A DNA stretch of 13,793 nucleotides from positions 1 to 13,793 of the forward strand of contig CBDUSI010000120.1 in assembly GCA_965370045.1 (NCBI GenBank), in the 5' to 3' direction. This stretch comes from CAZONU01 sp965370045. GTDB lineage: Bacteria; Planctomycetota; SZUA-567; JAKLDR01. Numbering within the stretch: the stretch's first letter is position 1; every line of letters begins with the position of its first letter. Position numbers and translations under genes: made by a program. Below are positions 1 to 8,719 of this stretch, one piece after another. The notes under the pieces were generated by a model. That model was not told the origin of the DNA and did no database searches. It saw only the letters and a list, made by a program, of their open reading frames with translations.

Positions 1-535
1 GCGGCCCCTTCGGCAGATGCTTGCGGACCAGCTCCTTGCCATTCACGTACACCACAATACCTCCGTGGTAGGCCACCGACAGCGTCACCCCGCCGGCCCG
101 GGCCGGATCATCGACCCGAAACTTGCTCCGCAGACAGACCAGCGGCACACTCTGATAGCCATGCTGCGGCGTCCTGCGCTTGCCGATAAGAAAAGGCCCC
201 CGGAGTCGGGGCCAGGCACAGTCGTCAAAATCAGCGGTAAACCAGTTCGCCGCAGGCACCGCCCAGATGCGAGAGGACCTGTGCAGGCGAAGCTGCGCGA
301 CAGACTTTTTCTTGCCATCGACCATTTTGCGAACACGTTTGCGGGGATTGGCCGGATGCACGGGCAGCAGCTGGCCCTCGGCAGCGAGAACAATGTCTGT
401 GCCTCCAGCGTAACGACAACGCCAGAAGCCGGCGATATCAAGGACGACTTTCCCGGCCCCCTCACCTGCAGCCGCGGGTACCACCGCGGCGAGAACCAAA
501 GCCCAGAGCAAGCTCAAGAACGTGAAGTTTCTCAT
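1..535 (-). CDS. Secreted sugar-binding/glycoside hydrolase-like protein, N-terminal part (cut by window edge)
   Basis: Reading the minus strand from the ATG at 533-535 gives 178 open codons that run off the left edge, so only the N-terminus is visible. It begins with a Sec-type signal peptide (MRNFTFLSLLWALVLAAV, then PAAAG). Residues about 95-175 look like a galactose-binding-like beta-sandwich of the kind found on glycoside hydrolases (ADFDDCAWPRLRGPF, then VVYVNGKEL). The peptide aligns with the start of the protein at 585-3293 with only a one-residue gap and roughly two thirds identity by eye, so the two genes are tandem paralogues. The upstream neighbour ends 49 nt away and an AAGGAA Shine-Dalgarno (544-549) sits 8 nt before the ATG, so it is probably the last visible gene of the operon. 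The catalytic body is not in the window and is inferred from the paralogue. Confidence 0.85.
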   Translation of the reverse strand, partial: MRNFTFLSLLWALVLAAVVPAAAGEGAGKVVLDIAGFWRCRYAGGTDIVLAAEGQLLPVHPANPRKRVRKMVDGKKKSVAQLRLHRSSRIWAVPAANWFTADFDDCAWPRLRGPFLIGKRRTPQHGYQSVPLVCLRSKFRVDDPARAGGVTLSVAYHGGIVVYVNGKELVRKHLPKGP

Positions 536-584
536 TGCTTAGTTTCCTTGACTTCAAGGTGTCTGCGCTGCCAGCACCGAAGAG

Positions 585-3293
585 CTACTTCTTGAGCTTC
601 TCTGCGACCTCTGCCACAAGCTTGTAGAGTTGTTCGGAATGCTCCTGTATGCCCAGGGCCATGAGGCCCCGCTGGTCGGGGCGCTTGCCCGCCTTGGCGC
701 TTCTCTGGATCACGCGCGTGCGGTTGTCGAGGACCTCCTGGGCCCGCTCGGCCAGTTCCTTGCCCAGCTTGGCCTTCTTGGCTTCGTCGGCCAGGGCCTT
801 CTCTATGACGGTGCGCGCCTCTATCTCCTGGGCGCTCTCCCGGAACATCTCGATCTGCGCGGTACCGATGGCCCCGTCCCGGCCGGGGCGGAGGAAGAAC
901 GGCCCGCAGCAGTTTATGCTCAGCTGCCCCCAGGCGGTCTCGGGGTAACGAGCGCAAAGCATCCTCTTGCGCCCGCGCTTGTCGGTCAGCACGGTCCAGA
1001 AGTCGGCGCCCATCCGACCGATGCCGTGGGTGCCGTAGTCCTTGTTCCCACCAACGTGCGGAGGATGGATCACGTTGGTAACCATGGCCTCCAGGCGGAA
1101 GCGCAGCATGGGCAGCGGGTGGTCGTTAAAGACCTCGCGGGTCACGGTTCGCCAGGGCCCGATCCGGTTCTTCCAGCCGTAGCCCCGACCAAAGTCCGGG
1201 TCCTTGTGCGCGCCGTCCCCGCCCCAGGCCCGCGCTACCATGCCCACCGGGTAGGTCTTGCCATCCTTGCCGCCACGCTTCCACCTTCGCGGACCGGTCG
1301 GCTGGCCGCCCATGTTGCCCAGCGCCGTGCGCGTCACGTGCGAGTGGTGAATCCACAGCAGACCGCCGCTGGCCTTGTCCAGGTCGGCCAGCGCGGTGTC
1401 GGTAGGCGTGTAGTCGCCGGACTGGCCCATCATCAGCGACTTGCCAATGCCCCGGTCGGCGCATAGCTTCTTCATGCCGTCGATCACCGGCTTCCAGAAC
1501 TTGGCGCACTCCGGCGTGCCCCAGGCCGGGCCCTCGGCGCTGCTGAGGGCTCCGGTCTTGGGATCCTTCACGGTGATAAGTATCTTGCGGTCGCCGCGCG
1601 GGCCGGCGCCGGCGAAGTTGCCGGTCTCCCAGGTCGAACGCCAGATGTACAATCCCACCACCGGCACCTTGCCCCAGTGCTTGACGGCCAGGTCCAGGTA
1701 CTTCTCGACGATGGAGAAATCCGGCTTGTAGTCGTACTTGCCGCTACCGCTTTTCACGTAGCGGATCATGCTGCGCGGGTTGCCGAAGTGGGTCTTGTGC
1801 TGCGCGGTGACGTAGACCACCTTGTTGCCCACCTCGCCGAGCAGCTTGAAGGTCCGGTCCAGCAGCTTCCAGTGTTCCTCGGACCACATCTTCACCTTGT
1901 ACTGCAGGGCCACTGACTCGGGCGACTGGATGAACTCCAGGAAGGAGTTCTCGAAGTTCTTGGGGTCGGGCACCTCCCAGTCGACCACGCGCAGCGCGAT
2001 CAGGACGTCGACGGCCTTCTGCCCCGCGGCGCTGAGCGTAACCTTACCCTTGTATTCGCCGGGCTTGGCGTCGCGCGGCACGCGCACGGTCACCCACACG
2101 GGTTGCACTGTGCCGGTTTCCAGGGGGAACTCCTCCAGCTCCAGGAATATCCCGCGCGGCCGACCCCAGCGGTTGCAGCCCAGCCGGGCGTAGCGCAGTT
2201 GAATCGCTGCGGCGGGTATCTTGCCGGGGCCGGTCAGGTCCGAGGCGACGGCCTTTAGGCCGCTCAGGGCCGCATCGGAGGAGGCCACCGCCTGCCCGGA
2301 GACCACCCCGCCCCGACCGGTACACAGGCTAATCCGACCGGGGGAGTCGCAGGGGTCACCGTAATCCGCCGGCCGCAGCTCCTGATACACGGGAGCCGTC
2401 CAGACCTGAAAACCCTTGGGGCGTCCGGTGCTGCCCTCAGCCGGCCCGGCCAGGGTCACCGACTTGATCCCGATCCGCGACCACCATGCCGTGCCCCGGG
2501 CCAGGGGCACCGTGTTCCAGGGCCAGCCTTTACCCTTGCCCGTGAACATGATTGCGGGGGCCGACGCGCGATGGAGCTTCAGCGCCAGAACGTTGATTCC
2601 CTTGCGCAGCGCCGAGGCGGGGATCTTCAGCCCCTTGATCTCGCGCAGGCGCTTGGCGTAGCGATCCGCGAGCTTCCCGTCGGGCTTCTTGGTGTTGAGC
2701 AGCAGGCCCTCGGGATCGAGGAAGGCTTCGGAGGGATAAGGCTCCGCCAGAGTGTCAGGCTTGAGCTCTCCCTTGGGCAGGTGTTGGCGGGTGATCTCCT
2801 TGCCGTTGACGTACACAGCGATGCCGCCGAGATAGACCACCGAGAGCTTCAGGCCCCCGCTGGGGCTGGCGACACGGAACTTACCCCGCAGGCAGAACAC
2901 CGGCACGCTGCGATAGCCGTACTGCGGCGTCTTGTACTTGCCGATCAGAAACGGCCCCCGCAGCCGTGGCCAGTTGCTGTCGTCGAAGTCCGCCTTGGCC
3001 CAGTCCGCCGGAGGCGCGCCCCAGAGCCGCGCGGCCTTATGTGCGCGCAAGCGCGTAACATACTTCCGCTTGCCGTCCACCATTTCACGGGTCTTCTCGC
3101 GCGGTTGGGAGGGGTGCACCGGGATCTGCTTGCCGTCCTTGGTAACGGCCACGTCCGTGCCCCGGGCGTAGCGGCAGCGCCAGTAGCCGGCGGTATCGAG
3201 GACGACTTTCCCGGCCCGCTCGCCCGCGGCCGCGGGTCCCACCGCAGCGAGAACCAAAGCCCAGAACAGACTCAAGAACGTGCACTTTCTCAT
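585..3293 (-). CDS. Secreted glycoside hydrolase-like protein with GH123/DUF4091-type architecture
   Basis: This is a 902-residue protein with a signal peptide (residues 1-23, MRKCTFLSLFWALVLAAVG, then PAAAG). Residues about 95-175 form a sugar-binding-like beta-sandwich (FDDSNWPRLRGPF; LGGIAVYVNGKEI). Residues about 398-450 hold a second beta-domain with the phrase VWVTVRVPRDAKPGEYKGKV, typical of the domain that precedes the barrel in GH123/DUF4091-like proteins. Residues about 455-815 would be the TIM-barrel-like body, and the Glu-rich helical tail from about 820 (IEMFRESAQEIEARTVIEKA) also fits that group. It probably acts outside the cytoplasmic membrane on glycans released by the upstream lyases. 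I could not identify the GH123 Asp-Glu catalytic pair by eye, so the activity and substrate are unassigned. AAGGAG (3302-3307) lies 8 nt before the ATG, and the gene follows the lyase gene by 37 nt, consistent with co-transcription. A paralogue lies immediately downstream. Confidence 0.8.
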   Translation of the reverse strand: MRKCTFLSLFWALVLAAVGPAAAGERAGKVVLDTAGYWRCRYARGTDVAVTKDGKQIPVHPSQPREKTREMVDGKRKYVTRLRAHKAARLWGAPPADWAKADFDDSNWPRLRGPFLIGKYKTPQYGYRSVPVFCLRGKFRVASPSGGLKLSVVYLGGIAVYVNGKEITRQHLPKGELKPDTLAEPYPSEAFLDPEGLLLNTKKPDGKLADRYAKRLREIKGLKIPASALRKGINVLALKLHRASAPAIMFTGKGKGWPWNTVPLARGTAWWSRIGIKSVTLAGPAEGSTGRPKGFQVWTAPVYQELRPADYGDPCDSPGRISLCTGRGGVVSGQAVASSDAALSGLKAVASDLTGPGKIPAAAIQLRYARLGCNRWGRPRGIFLELEEFPLETGTVQPVWVTVRVPRDAKPGEYKGKVTLSAAGQKAVDVLIALRVVDWEVPDPKNFENSFLEFIQSPESVALQYKVKMWSEEHWKLLDRTFKLLGEVGNKVVYVTAQHKTHFGNPRSMIRYVKSGSGKYDYKPDFSIVEKYLDLAVKHWGKVPVVGLYIWRSTWETGNFAGAGPRGDRKILITVKDPKTGALSSAEGPAWGTPECAKFWKPVIDGMKKLCADRGIGKSLMMGQSGDYTPTDTALADLDKASGGLLWIHHSHVTRTALGNMGGQPTGPRRWKRGGKDGKTYPVGMVARAWGGDGAHKDPDFGRGYGWKNRIGPWRTVTREVFNDHPLPMLRFRLEAMVTNVIHPPHVGGNKDYGTHGIGRMGADFWTVLTDKRGRKRMLCARYPETAWGQLSINCCGPFFLRPGRDGAIGTAQIEMFRESAQEIEARTVIEKALADEAKKAKLGKELAERAQEVLDNRTRVIQRSAKAGKRPDQRGLMALGIQEHSEQLYKLVAEVAEKLKK

Positions 3294-3330
3294 CGGTCTC
3301 TCTCCTTGGACGTGTCTTGTGGCGCCGGCG

Positions 3331-6003
3331 CTACTTGATCCTCTTCAGCGCATCTCCGGCCGCGTAGCGGACCACGTAATCGGAATCCTTGCGGGCCTTT
3401 TCCAGCTCGCCGATCGCGCTCTTGGCGTCTTTGCCGATGCGAGCCAGCGACCAGACCGCCTCGCGGCGGACCTCGGCGTTCTTGTCAGAGAGCGCTTTCG
3501 TCAGAACGGGGACCGCCCCGGCGCCCGCGCCACTCAAGCCGCGCGCCGCGAACTTGCGGACGTAGGCGTCGGTCCCGGTCACCGCCTTCTTCAAGGCCGG
3601 CAGCGCCGCCTGGCCAATGCCGCCCATGGCCAGCGCGGCCGCACGCTTGACCTCCCTGTGCTTGTCCTTCAGGACCTTCTCCAGCGCGGGAATAGCGCTC
3701 GCGGCCGCGCCGCCGCAGATGCCCAGCGCCTTGGCGGCCTTGTGGCGCACCGCGTAGTTCGTGTCCGAGAGCAGCCCGGCGATGCCGCTTGCCGCACCGG
3801 GTGCGACGCGCGCCAGGGCCATGGCCGCCTCGCTGCGGGCCAGGGGGTCGGAGTCGGCCAGCAGCGCCACCAGTCCCGGAGCCGCCGAGGCGGCGTCCTT
3901 GCCGATCTTGCCGAGGGCCAGCGCCGCGCCGGCGCGGGCCGGAGCCTTGCCGCCCTTGAGCTTGGCGGTCAGCGCCGGGACGGCGTCCTTGCCCAAGCCC
4001 GCCAGGACGCCGGCGACCATCTGCTGATGCGGGGCACCCAGGGGGTGTCCCAGGTAGCCGAGGCAGTCCACGAGTTGGGGAATCGCCGACTTGGCCGCCG
4101 GGCCGATCTGCCCCAGCGCCCAGACCCCCGGGCCGCGGGCCGAGAAGTTCTTGCGGCCCTTGATCAGGCTGGCCAGCGCGGGCACGGCGTCCTTGGCCGC
4201 CGGGCCAATGCGCCCCAGCGCCCAGGCCGTAGTGCTCTTCGGGTAGAAGGGCTTCCAGCGCTTGCCGCCCTTGGGCGCGAAATCATCGCGTCCCAGGACC
4301 TTGATCAGCGCGGGCACGGCGTCCTTGGCCGCCGGGCCTATGGCTCCCAACCCCCAGGCGGCGAAGTAGACGCTGCGCGGGTCCTTGGCTTCCAGGAACT
4401 TGATCAGACCGGGCACCGCCGGCGCGCCCTTGTCACCCATCCGGCTGAGCTGCTGGCAGGCGTACCAGCCATCGGCAGTTCCCCCGCCCTTGGTGGCATC
4501 CTGCGCGCCGATGGCCTTGACCATGTCGGCGACCGTCTTGTGCTTCATGGCGAACGGGGACAGCCCGGTGGCCGGCTTGTCCCAGGGCTTGGCCGGCTCG
4601 GTGCGCAGCCGGTACTCGGTGAGCGCCTGGGCGACGAGCGTGTCGGCCAACTCATTGATGTAGTACTCTATGTATGTGTAACCCTTGTGGCGGTCACCGG
4701 GCGAGGCCCCGGCGGGGACGATCTTGTTGTTGTCGGCCGCGGCCGGGTCGAGCTTGTGGAGCTTCTCCCACTCGTCGGGCATCCCGTCGTTGTCACTGTC
4801 CTTCGGCGGCTTCCCGGGGGTGAGCCCCTCCATGAGCCCGCCGTTGGGAGTATTCCGCCCCCAGGCGCCGGTGCTGGTCTGGACCTCGCGGTTAATGCGC
4901 GCGCTGACCGCGTCACGCGGCAGGCAGCCGGCGTGGGCCATGACGAGTTCGTAGGCCTCCTCCGCGGTGTGCGTCGTGACCGGTGGCGTGTCCAGCGGCG
5001 TGGCCCGCAACGCTCCGGGCTTGCGCAGGTCGCGCTTGCTCCAGGGGCCATCGAAGTACCCGCCGCCCCAGGCCATGTAGTTGCCCTTCATGTACACCAT
5101 GTCTTTCCCGGCCTTGGGATTGGGCTTGAGATACGGCCGGGCGAAGACGGTGGGCTGCTGGTAGATGCGCGGAGAGCCCACCAGCCCCCCGCCGGGGCCG
5201 GCCTTGGAATAGTTGCCGACCATGTTGCCGGGAGTCACCATTCCTCCCGTGCCCACGTTGTAGATGACGTTGTTGCGCCAGTCCATCGGTGCCTTCAGCC
5301 ATTGCCCCATTGGCGCCCGGTCGTGATGGTGGGCCACCAGGCTGTGGTGGATGGTATTCCTGCCTCCGCCGGCGGTTATGGCGAAGTTGTGGGGCTCGTC
5401 GCCGCCCTCGTACTGGATGTCGGACTCCTCGATGCCGCACCACTGGTAGGTGGTGACCTTGGTACCGTAGAGGTCGAAGGTGTCGTCGGGGGCCCAGCTG
5501 GCGGAGACGTGGTCCAGGATCATGTTCTCCTTGCCGGAGGTATCCACCGCGCGCAGGTTGCCACTGGCCAGGATGGCCCGGCCGCGCAGGAAGCGGAGGG
5601 TCCGGTTGCCGTTGTCCGGGCCCTTGCCGCCGCCGCGCCGGATGCTGATCATGCCCTCTATGGTGATGCCCGCCCCCGGAGCGGTCTGGCCGGCGATGGT
5701 GGTGTCCTCTTTGATGGACAGGTATATCTTGCCCTTGCTGTTCCGGGTGCAGGCCACCACCCCGCTGACCTCGAATACGATGATCGTGGGGCCCGTCTGG
5801 TCGCAGGCCCACTGGAAACTCCCCGGCCCCCCGGGCTTGAGGTTGGTCACCTTGATGACCTTGCCCCCGCGACCGCCCTTCGAAGCGGCGCCGTAACCCT
5901 CGGCACCCGGGAATGCCGGGAGCTTCTCCCCCGCGATTCCCGACCCGGAAGACAGCACGCAAAACGCCAACAGGAACACGCTTGAGGTCGCCAGGAAACG
6001 CAT
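3331..6003 (-). CDS. Secreted PL1-type pectate-lyase-like protein with C-terminal HEAT repeats (copy 2)
   Basis: An 890-residue protein with a signal peptide (MRFLATSSVFLLAFCVLSSG). The segment LPAFPGAEGYGAASKGGRGG, followed by IVFEVSGVV and TTIAGQTAPGAGITIEG, is the hallmark start of bacterial family 1 pectate lyases, which cleave polygalacturonate by Ca-dependent beta-elimination on a right-handed beta-helix. MILDHVSASW places the conserved Asp-His at D164-H165. R229 in HHHDRAPMG sits where the catalytic Arg of the RxPRxR motif is expected, but the rest of that motif is altered. Residues 402-407 (DSDNDG, then MPDEWE) are a calcium-binding-like loop, followed by GYTYIEYYIN. From about 515 to the end I count 11 HEAT-like repeats with the pattern VPAL..L..D...VR..AA.ALG.IG. 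TAAGGAG (AAGGAG at 6011-6016) lies 7 nt before the ATG, 25 nt after the paralogous gene. The fold is secure; enzymatic activity and pectin as substrate are inferred. Confidence 0.87.
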   Translation of the reverse strand: MRFLATSSVFLLAFCVLSSGSGIAGEKLPAFPGAEGYGAASKGGRGGKVIKVTNLKPGGPGSFQWACDQTGPTIIVFEVSGVVACTRNSKGKIYLSIKEDTTIAGQTAPGAGITIEGMISIRRGGGKGPDNGNRTLRFLRGRAILASGNLRAVDTSGKENMILDHVSASWAPDDTFDLYGTKVTTYQWCGIEESDIQYEGGDEPHNFAITAGGGRNTIHHSLVAHHHDRAPMGQWLKAPMDWRNNVIYNVGTGGMVTPGNMVGNYSKAGPGGGLVGSPRIYQQPTVFARPYLKPNPKAGKDMVYMKGNYMAWGGGYFDGPWSKRDLRKPGALRATPLDTPPVTTHTAEEAYELVMAHAGCLPRDAVSARINREVQTSTGAWGRNTPNGGLMEGLTPGKPPKDSDNDGMPDEWEKLHKLDPAAADNNKIVPAGASPGDRHKGYTYIEYYINELADTLVAQALTEYRLRTEPAKPWDKPATGLSPFAMKHKTVADMVKAIGAQDATKGGGTADGWYACQQLSRMGDKGAPAVPGLIKFLEAKDPRSVYFAAWGLGAIGPAAKDAVPALIKVLGRDDFAPKGGKRWKPFYPKSTTAWALGRIGPAAKDAVPALASLIKGRKNFSARGPGVWALGQIGPAAKSAIPQLVDCLGYLGHPLGAPHQQMVAGVLAGLGKDAVPALTAKLKGGKAPARAGAALALGKIGKDAASAAPGLVALLADSDPLARSEAAMALARVAPGAASGIAGLLSDTNYAVRHKAAKALGICGGAAASAIPALEKVLKDKHREVKRAAALAMGGIGQAALPALKKAVTGTDAYVRKFAARGLSGAGAGAVPVLTKALSDKNAEVRREAVWSLARIGKDAKSAIGELEKARKDSDYVVRYAAGDALKRIK

Positions 6004-6028
6004 CGATTCTCTCCTTAAGCTTCTGGGG

Positions 6029-8719
6029 CTACTTGCCGATTCTCTTCAGCGCGACAGTGGCCGCGTAGCGCACGACGTAATCGGGATCTTCCCGGCCGGC
6101 CTTCTCCAGGGGATCCTTGGCCTTCCCGGCCGCCGGGCCCAGGAGCGCCAGCGACCAGACCGCCTCGCGGCGGACCTCGGCGTCCTTGTCCTTGAGCGCC
6201 CCGACCAGAACGGGGACCGCCCCCTCACCCGCGCCACTCAGCGCGCGCGCCGCGTACTTGCGCACCAGCTGGTCATCCGCCGTAACCGCTTTCCCCAGCG
6301 CGGCAACGGCATCCTTGCCGATCCCACCCAGAGCCAGGGCGGCAGTCCGGCGGACTTCCTTCTTCGCGTCCTTGAGGGCCTTCTCGAGCGCCGGGATGGC
6401 GCTCTTGGCCGCCGGGCCGCACTGGCCCAGCGCCCTGGCAACGTTGTTGCGCACGCCGTAGTCGGCATCGGCCAGCGCGCTCGCCAGCGCGGAGGCCACG
6501 GCGTTGGACTTCGGGTCTATGGCGGCCAGCGCCAGGGCGGCCTCGCCCCTGACCAGCGGATCCTTGTCGCCCAGGGCCTTTATCAGCCCGGAGACGGCGG
6601 GCTTGGCCTTGGACCCCAGGAGCCTCAGGGCCATGGCCGCTCCGCGGCGCATCGCATCGCCCTTCTTCTGTTCGGTCAGGGCCTTGCTCAGCGCCGGCAC
6701 GGCGGACTCGCCGATGTTGGCCAGCGCCCGGGCGGCATGATAGCGGCAGTCGCCCTTAACGTACCAACCACTACCGCCGGCGTAGTCCAGCGCCTTGACC
6801 AGCGCGTCGGTGGCCGGGGCGGCGTCTTTTCCAATCTGCGAAAGCGCCCAGGCTGCCGGCTGGCGGGCCTCCCCGTTCTTGCCGTGCAGGACCTTGGCCA
6901 GGACGGGAACCGCATCCTTGGCGCGCGGACCGAATCGGCCCAGCGCCCAGGCGATGAATCCGTGGGGGTTCATGCGCCACTTGGAGCCCATGAGCGGGTA
7001 GGGGTGCTTCAGACGATCAATCAGCACGGGGATCGCCGCCTCGTCCGCATGCGGAGCTATGACCCCCAGGGCCCAGGCGGCGAACACCGCCTTGCGATTG
7101 TCGTCGGTCTTCATCACCTTGGCCAGCTTCCCGGCAGCCGGTGCGGCCGCGGGGCCCGCGGCCTTCAGGGCCCAGATCGCTTTCCAGCTCGTTCCCGTAT
7201 TGGTGCGCTTGCTCTTGTGCAGATCCATGTTCTGCATGTCGACGTCGGCGACGAGCTGGTCAATGGACTTGGGCAGCTTCTTCCACTCGGCCTTGGGGGC
7301 CTCCTTGCCATCGGAGGTCCGCAGGCGCGAGATGGTCAGCGCCTGGGCCTCAAGGTAATCGGCCCGCTCGTTGATGTAGTACTCAATATAAGTGTAGCCC
7401 TTGTGGCGGTCGCCCGGCGAGGCCCCGGCGGGGACGATCTTGTTGGCGTCGGCGGGGCTGCCCGGATTGAGCTTGTGGGCCCGCTCCCACGCGTCGGGCA
7501 TGCCGTCCTTGTCGCCGTCGGCCGGCGCCTTGCCGCCGGCCATGCGCGCGCGCCAGTCCCCGCGGGGGAACCGCTCGTCCCACAGCCCCGTGCCGGTGCG
7601 CACCTCGTAGATGCACTGCTCGGTAATCTCGTCTCTGGGCAACGCGCCAGAGCAAGCCGTAACTTCCTCGTAGGCCTCTTCGGCAACCCGGGTGGTCATT
7701 GGCGGGCAAGGGCGCGGATTCCCGGCCGACTTTTTGTATCTCGCACGGACATTCCTGTGTGCCAATTCATAGTAACCACCGTCGTAGGTCAGGAAGTTGC
7801 CAGCCAGGTAGACATGGTCAAGTTTTCTGGCGAGAAACAGGCCCGCCTTCGTCAAGGTGGCCGGCGGGTGGTAGATGCGCGGCATCCCGAAAAGTGCGCC
7901 GGGGCCGTGCTTGAGATAGTTGTTAACCATGTTCCCACCGCCGGGCGGGACCTTAATACCGGCTCCCAAGTTGTAGACCACGTTGTTGCGGTAATCGAGC
8001 ACAATGCCGTGCTGGGCCTCGGCCGCACGCGTGTGATGCTGGGCGAAGAGGACACGATTGAGCGTGCTGGGCCCGCCGCTGATAATCATTGCGAAATTGT
8101 GAGGCTCATCGCCACCTTCCCAACAGAGGCGTGAGGCTTCAATGGTGGTACATTGCACAGTAGCGTTCTTGGTGGAAACCAGGCTGAGACTCTCGTCAGC
8201 GCCCCAGGAAATGGAGAGGTGATCGAGCATGACCCGGTCGCACTTGACGAACAATCCGGAGTCCGCGCCATCCTTGCCCGTAAACCGAACACGCAAATGC
8301 CGCACAATAACGTCGGCGCAATTCTGAAAGTCGAGCTTGCCCTCTATGGCGATGCCCGGTCCCGGGGCGGTCTGCCCGGCGATGGTCACGGTGCCGCCGC
8401 CGACCCTGTAACCACCGTGCTTGCCCCTGCCGGGAGGGATGACCCCGCTCACGTCGAAGACGATTATCCGCGGCCCCTTGGCGGACATGGCCGCCGTGAA
8501 GCTGCCCGGCCCGGTCGGCTTAAGGGTAGTAACCTTGATCACTTTGCCGCCGCGGCCGCCCTTGCTGGTCGCCCCAAACCCTTCAGCGCCCGGGAAGGCC
8601 GGCAACCCCGCCTGCTTCGCGGCTCCGCCGGCAGCGTCACCCGCCGCCGTGGCGAGCGACAGTGTCATCATGGCCGTGAGCATCACCCACACGGTTCTTC
8701 TCATCCGTAACCCCCTCAT
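6029..8719 (-). CDS. Secreted PL1-type pectate-lyase-like protein with C-terminal HEAT repeats (copy 1)
   Basis: Paralogue of the gene at 3331-6003 with the same domain order. It has a signal peptide, the PL1 opening motif (LPAFPGAEGFGATSKGGRGG, IIVFDVSGVI, TVTIAGQTAPGPGI), the Asp-His pair at D166-H167 (VMLDHLSISW), R231 in QHHTRAAEAQ at the catalytic Arg position, a DxDxDG loop at about 401-406 and about 11-12 HEAT repeats from about 508. A 26-residue block (426-451) is identical in both copies. The 896-residue form starts at the ATG that overlaps the regulator stop as ATGA and has GGGGAG (8726-8731) 6 nt upstream. An ATG five codons later (8702-8704) has GAGGGGG 6 nt upstream and starts a cleaner signal peptide (MRRTVWVMLTAMMTLSLATA), so either start is possible. 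The overlap with the regulator stop suggests translational coupling. Likely exported; the substrate is inferred to be pectin-like. Confidence 0.87.
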   Translation of the reverse strand: MRGLRMRRTVWVMLTAMMTLSLATAAGDAAGGAAKQAGLPAFPGAEGFGATSKGGRGGKVIKVTTLKPTGPGSFTAAMSAKGPRIIVFDVSGVIPPGRGKHGGYRVGGGTVTIAGQTAPGPGIAIEGKLDFQNCADVIVRHLRVRFTGKDGADSGLFVKCDRVMLDHLSISWGADESLSLVSTKNATVQCTTIEASRLCWEGGDEPHNFAMIISGGPSTLNRVLFAQHHTRAAEAQHGIVLDYRNNVVYNLGAGIKVPPGGGNMVNNYLKHGPGALFGMPRIYHPPATLTKAGLFLARKLDHVYLAGNFLTYDGGYYELAHRNVRARYKKSAGNPRPCPPMTTRVAEEAYEEVTACSGALPRDEITEQCIYEVRTGTGLWDERFPRGDWRARMAGGKAPADGDKDGMPDAWERAHKLNPGSPADANKIVPAGASPGDRHKGYTYIEYYINERADYLEAQALTISRLRTSDGKEAPKAEWKKLPKSIDQLVADVDMQNMDLHKSKRTNTGTSWKAIWALKAAGPAAAPAAGKLAKVMKTDDNRKAVFAAWALGVIAPHADEAAIPVLIDRLKHPYPLMGSKWRMNPHGFIAWALGRFGPRAKDAVPVLAKVLHGKNGEARQPAAWALSQIGKDAAPATDALVKALDYAGGSGWYVKGDCRYHAARALANIGESAVPALSKALTEQKKGDAMRRGAAMALRLLGSKAKPAVSGLIKALGDKDPLVRGEAALALAAIDPKSNAVASALASALADADYGVRNNVARALGQCGPAAKSAIPALEKALKDAKKEVRRTAALALGGIGKDAVAALGKAVTADDQLVRKYAARALSGAGEGAVPVLVGALKDKDAEVRREAVWSLALLGPAAGKAKDPLEKAGREDPDYVVRYAATVALKRIGK

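Noticed and set aside
536..584. Terminator or promoter between the two glycoside hydrolase-like genes
   Set aside because: The 49-nt gap holds a Shine-Dalgarno but no hairpin with a T-run and no -35/-10 pair.
630..1466. 278-codon plus-strand ORF
   Set aside because: Antisense to the glycoside hydrolase-like gene; composition typical of a GC-rich shadow frame.
3280..5985. 901-codon plus-strand ORF opposite the lyase gene at 3331-6003
   Set aside because: It is antisense to a protein with clear PL1 and HEAT homology, its translation is a low-complexity Arg/Gly/Ala/Val mixture, and long open antisense frames are expected in GC-rich genes.
6737..8134. 465-codon plus-strand ORF opposite the first lyase gene
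   Set aside because: Shadow of the PL1/HEAT coding frame, with no recognisable domain or ribosome site.
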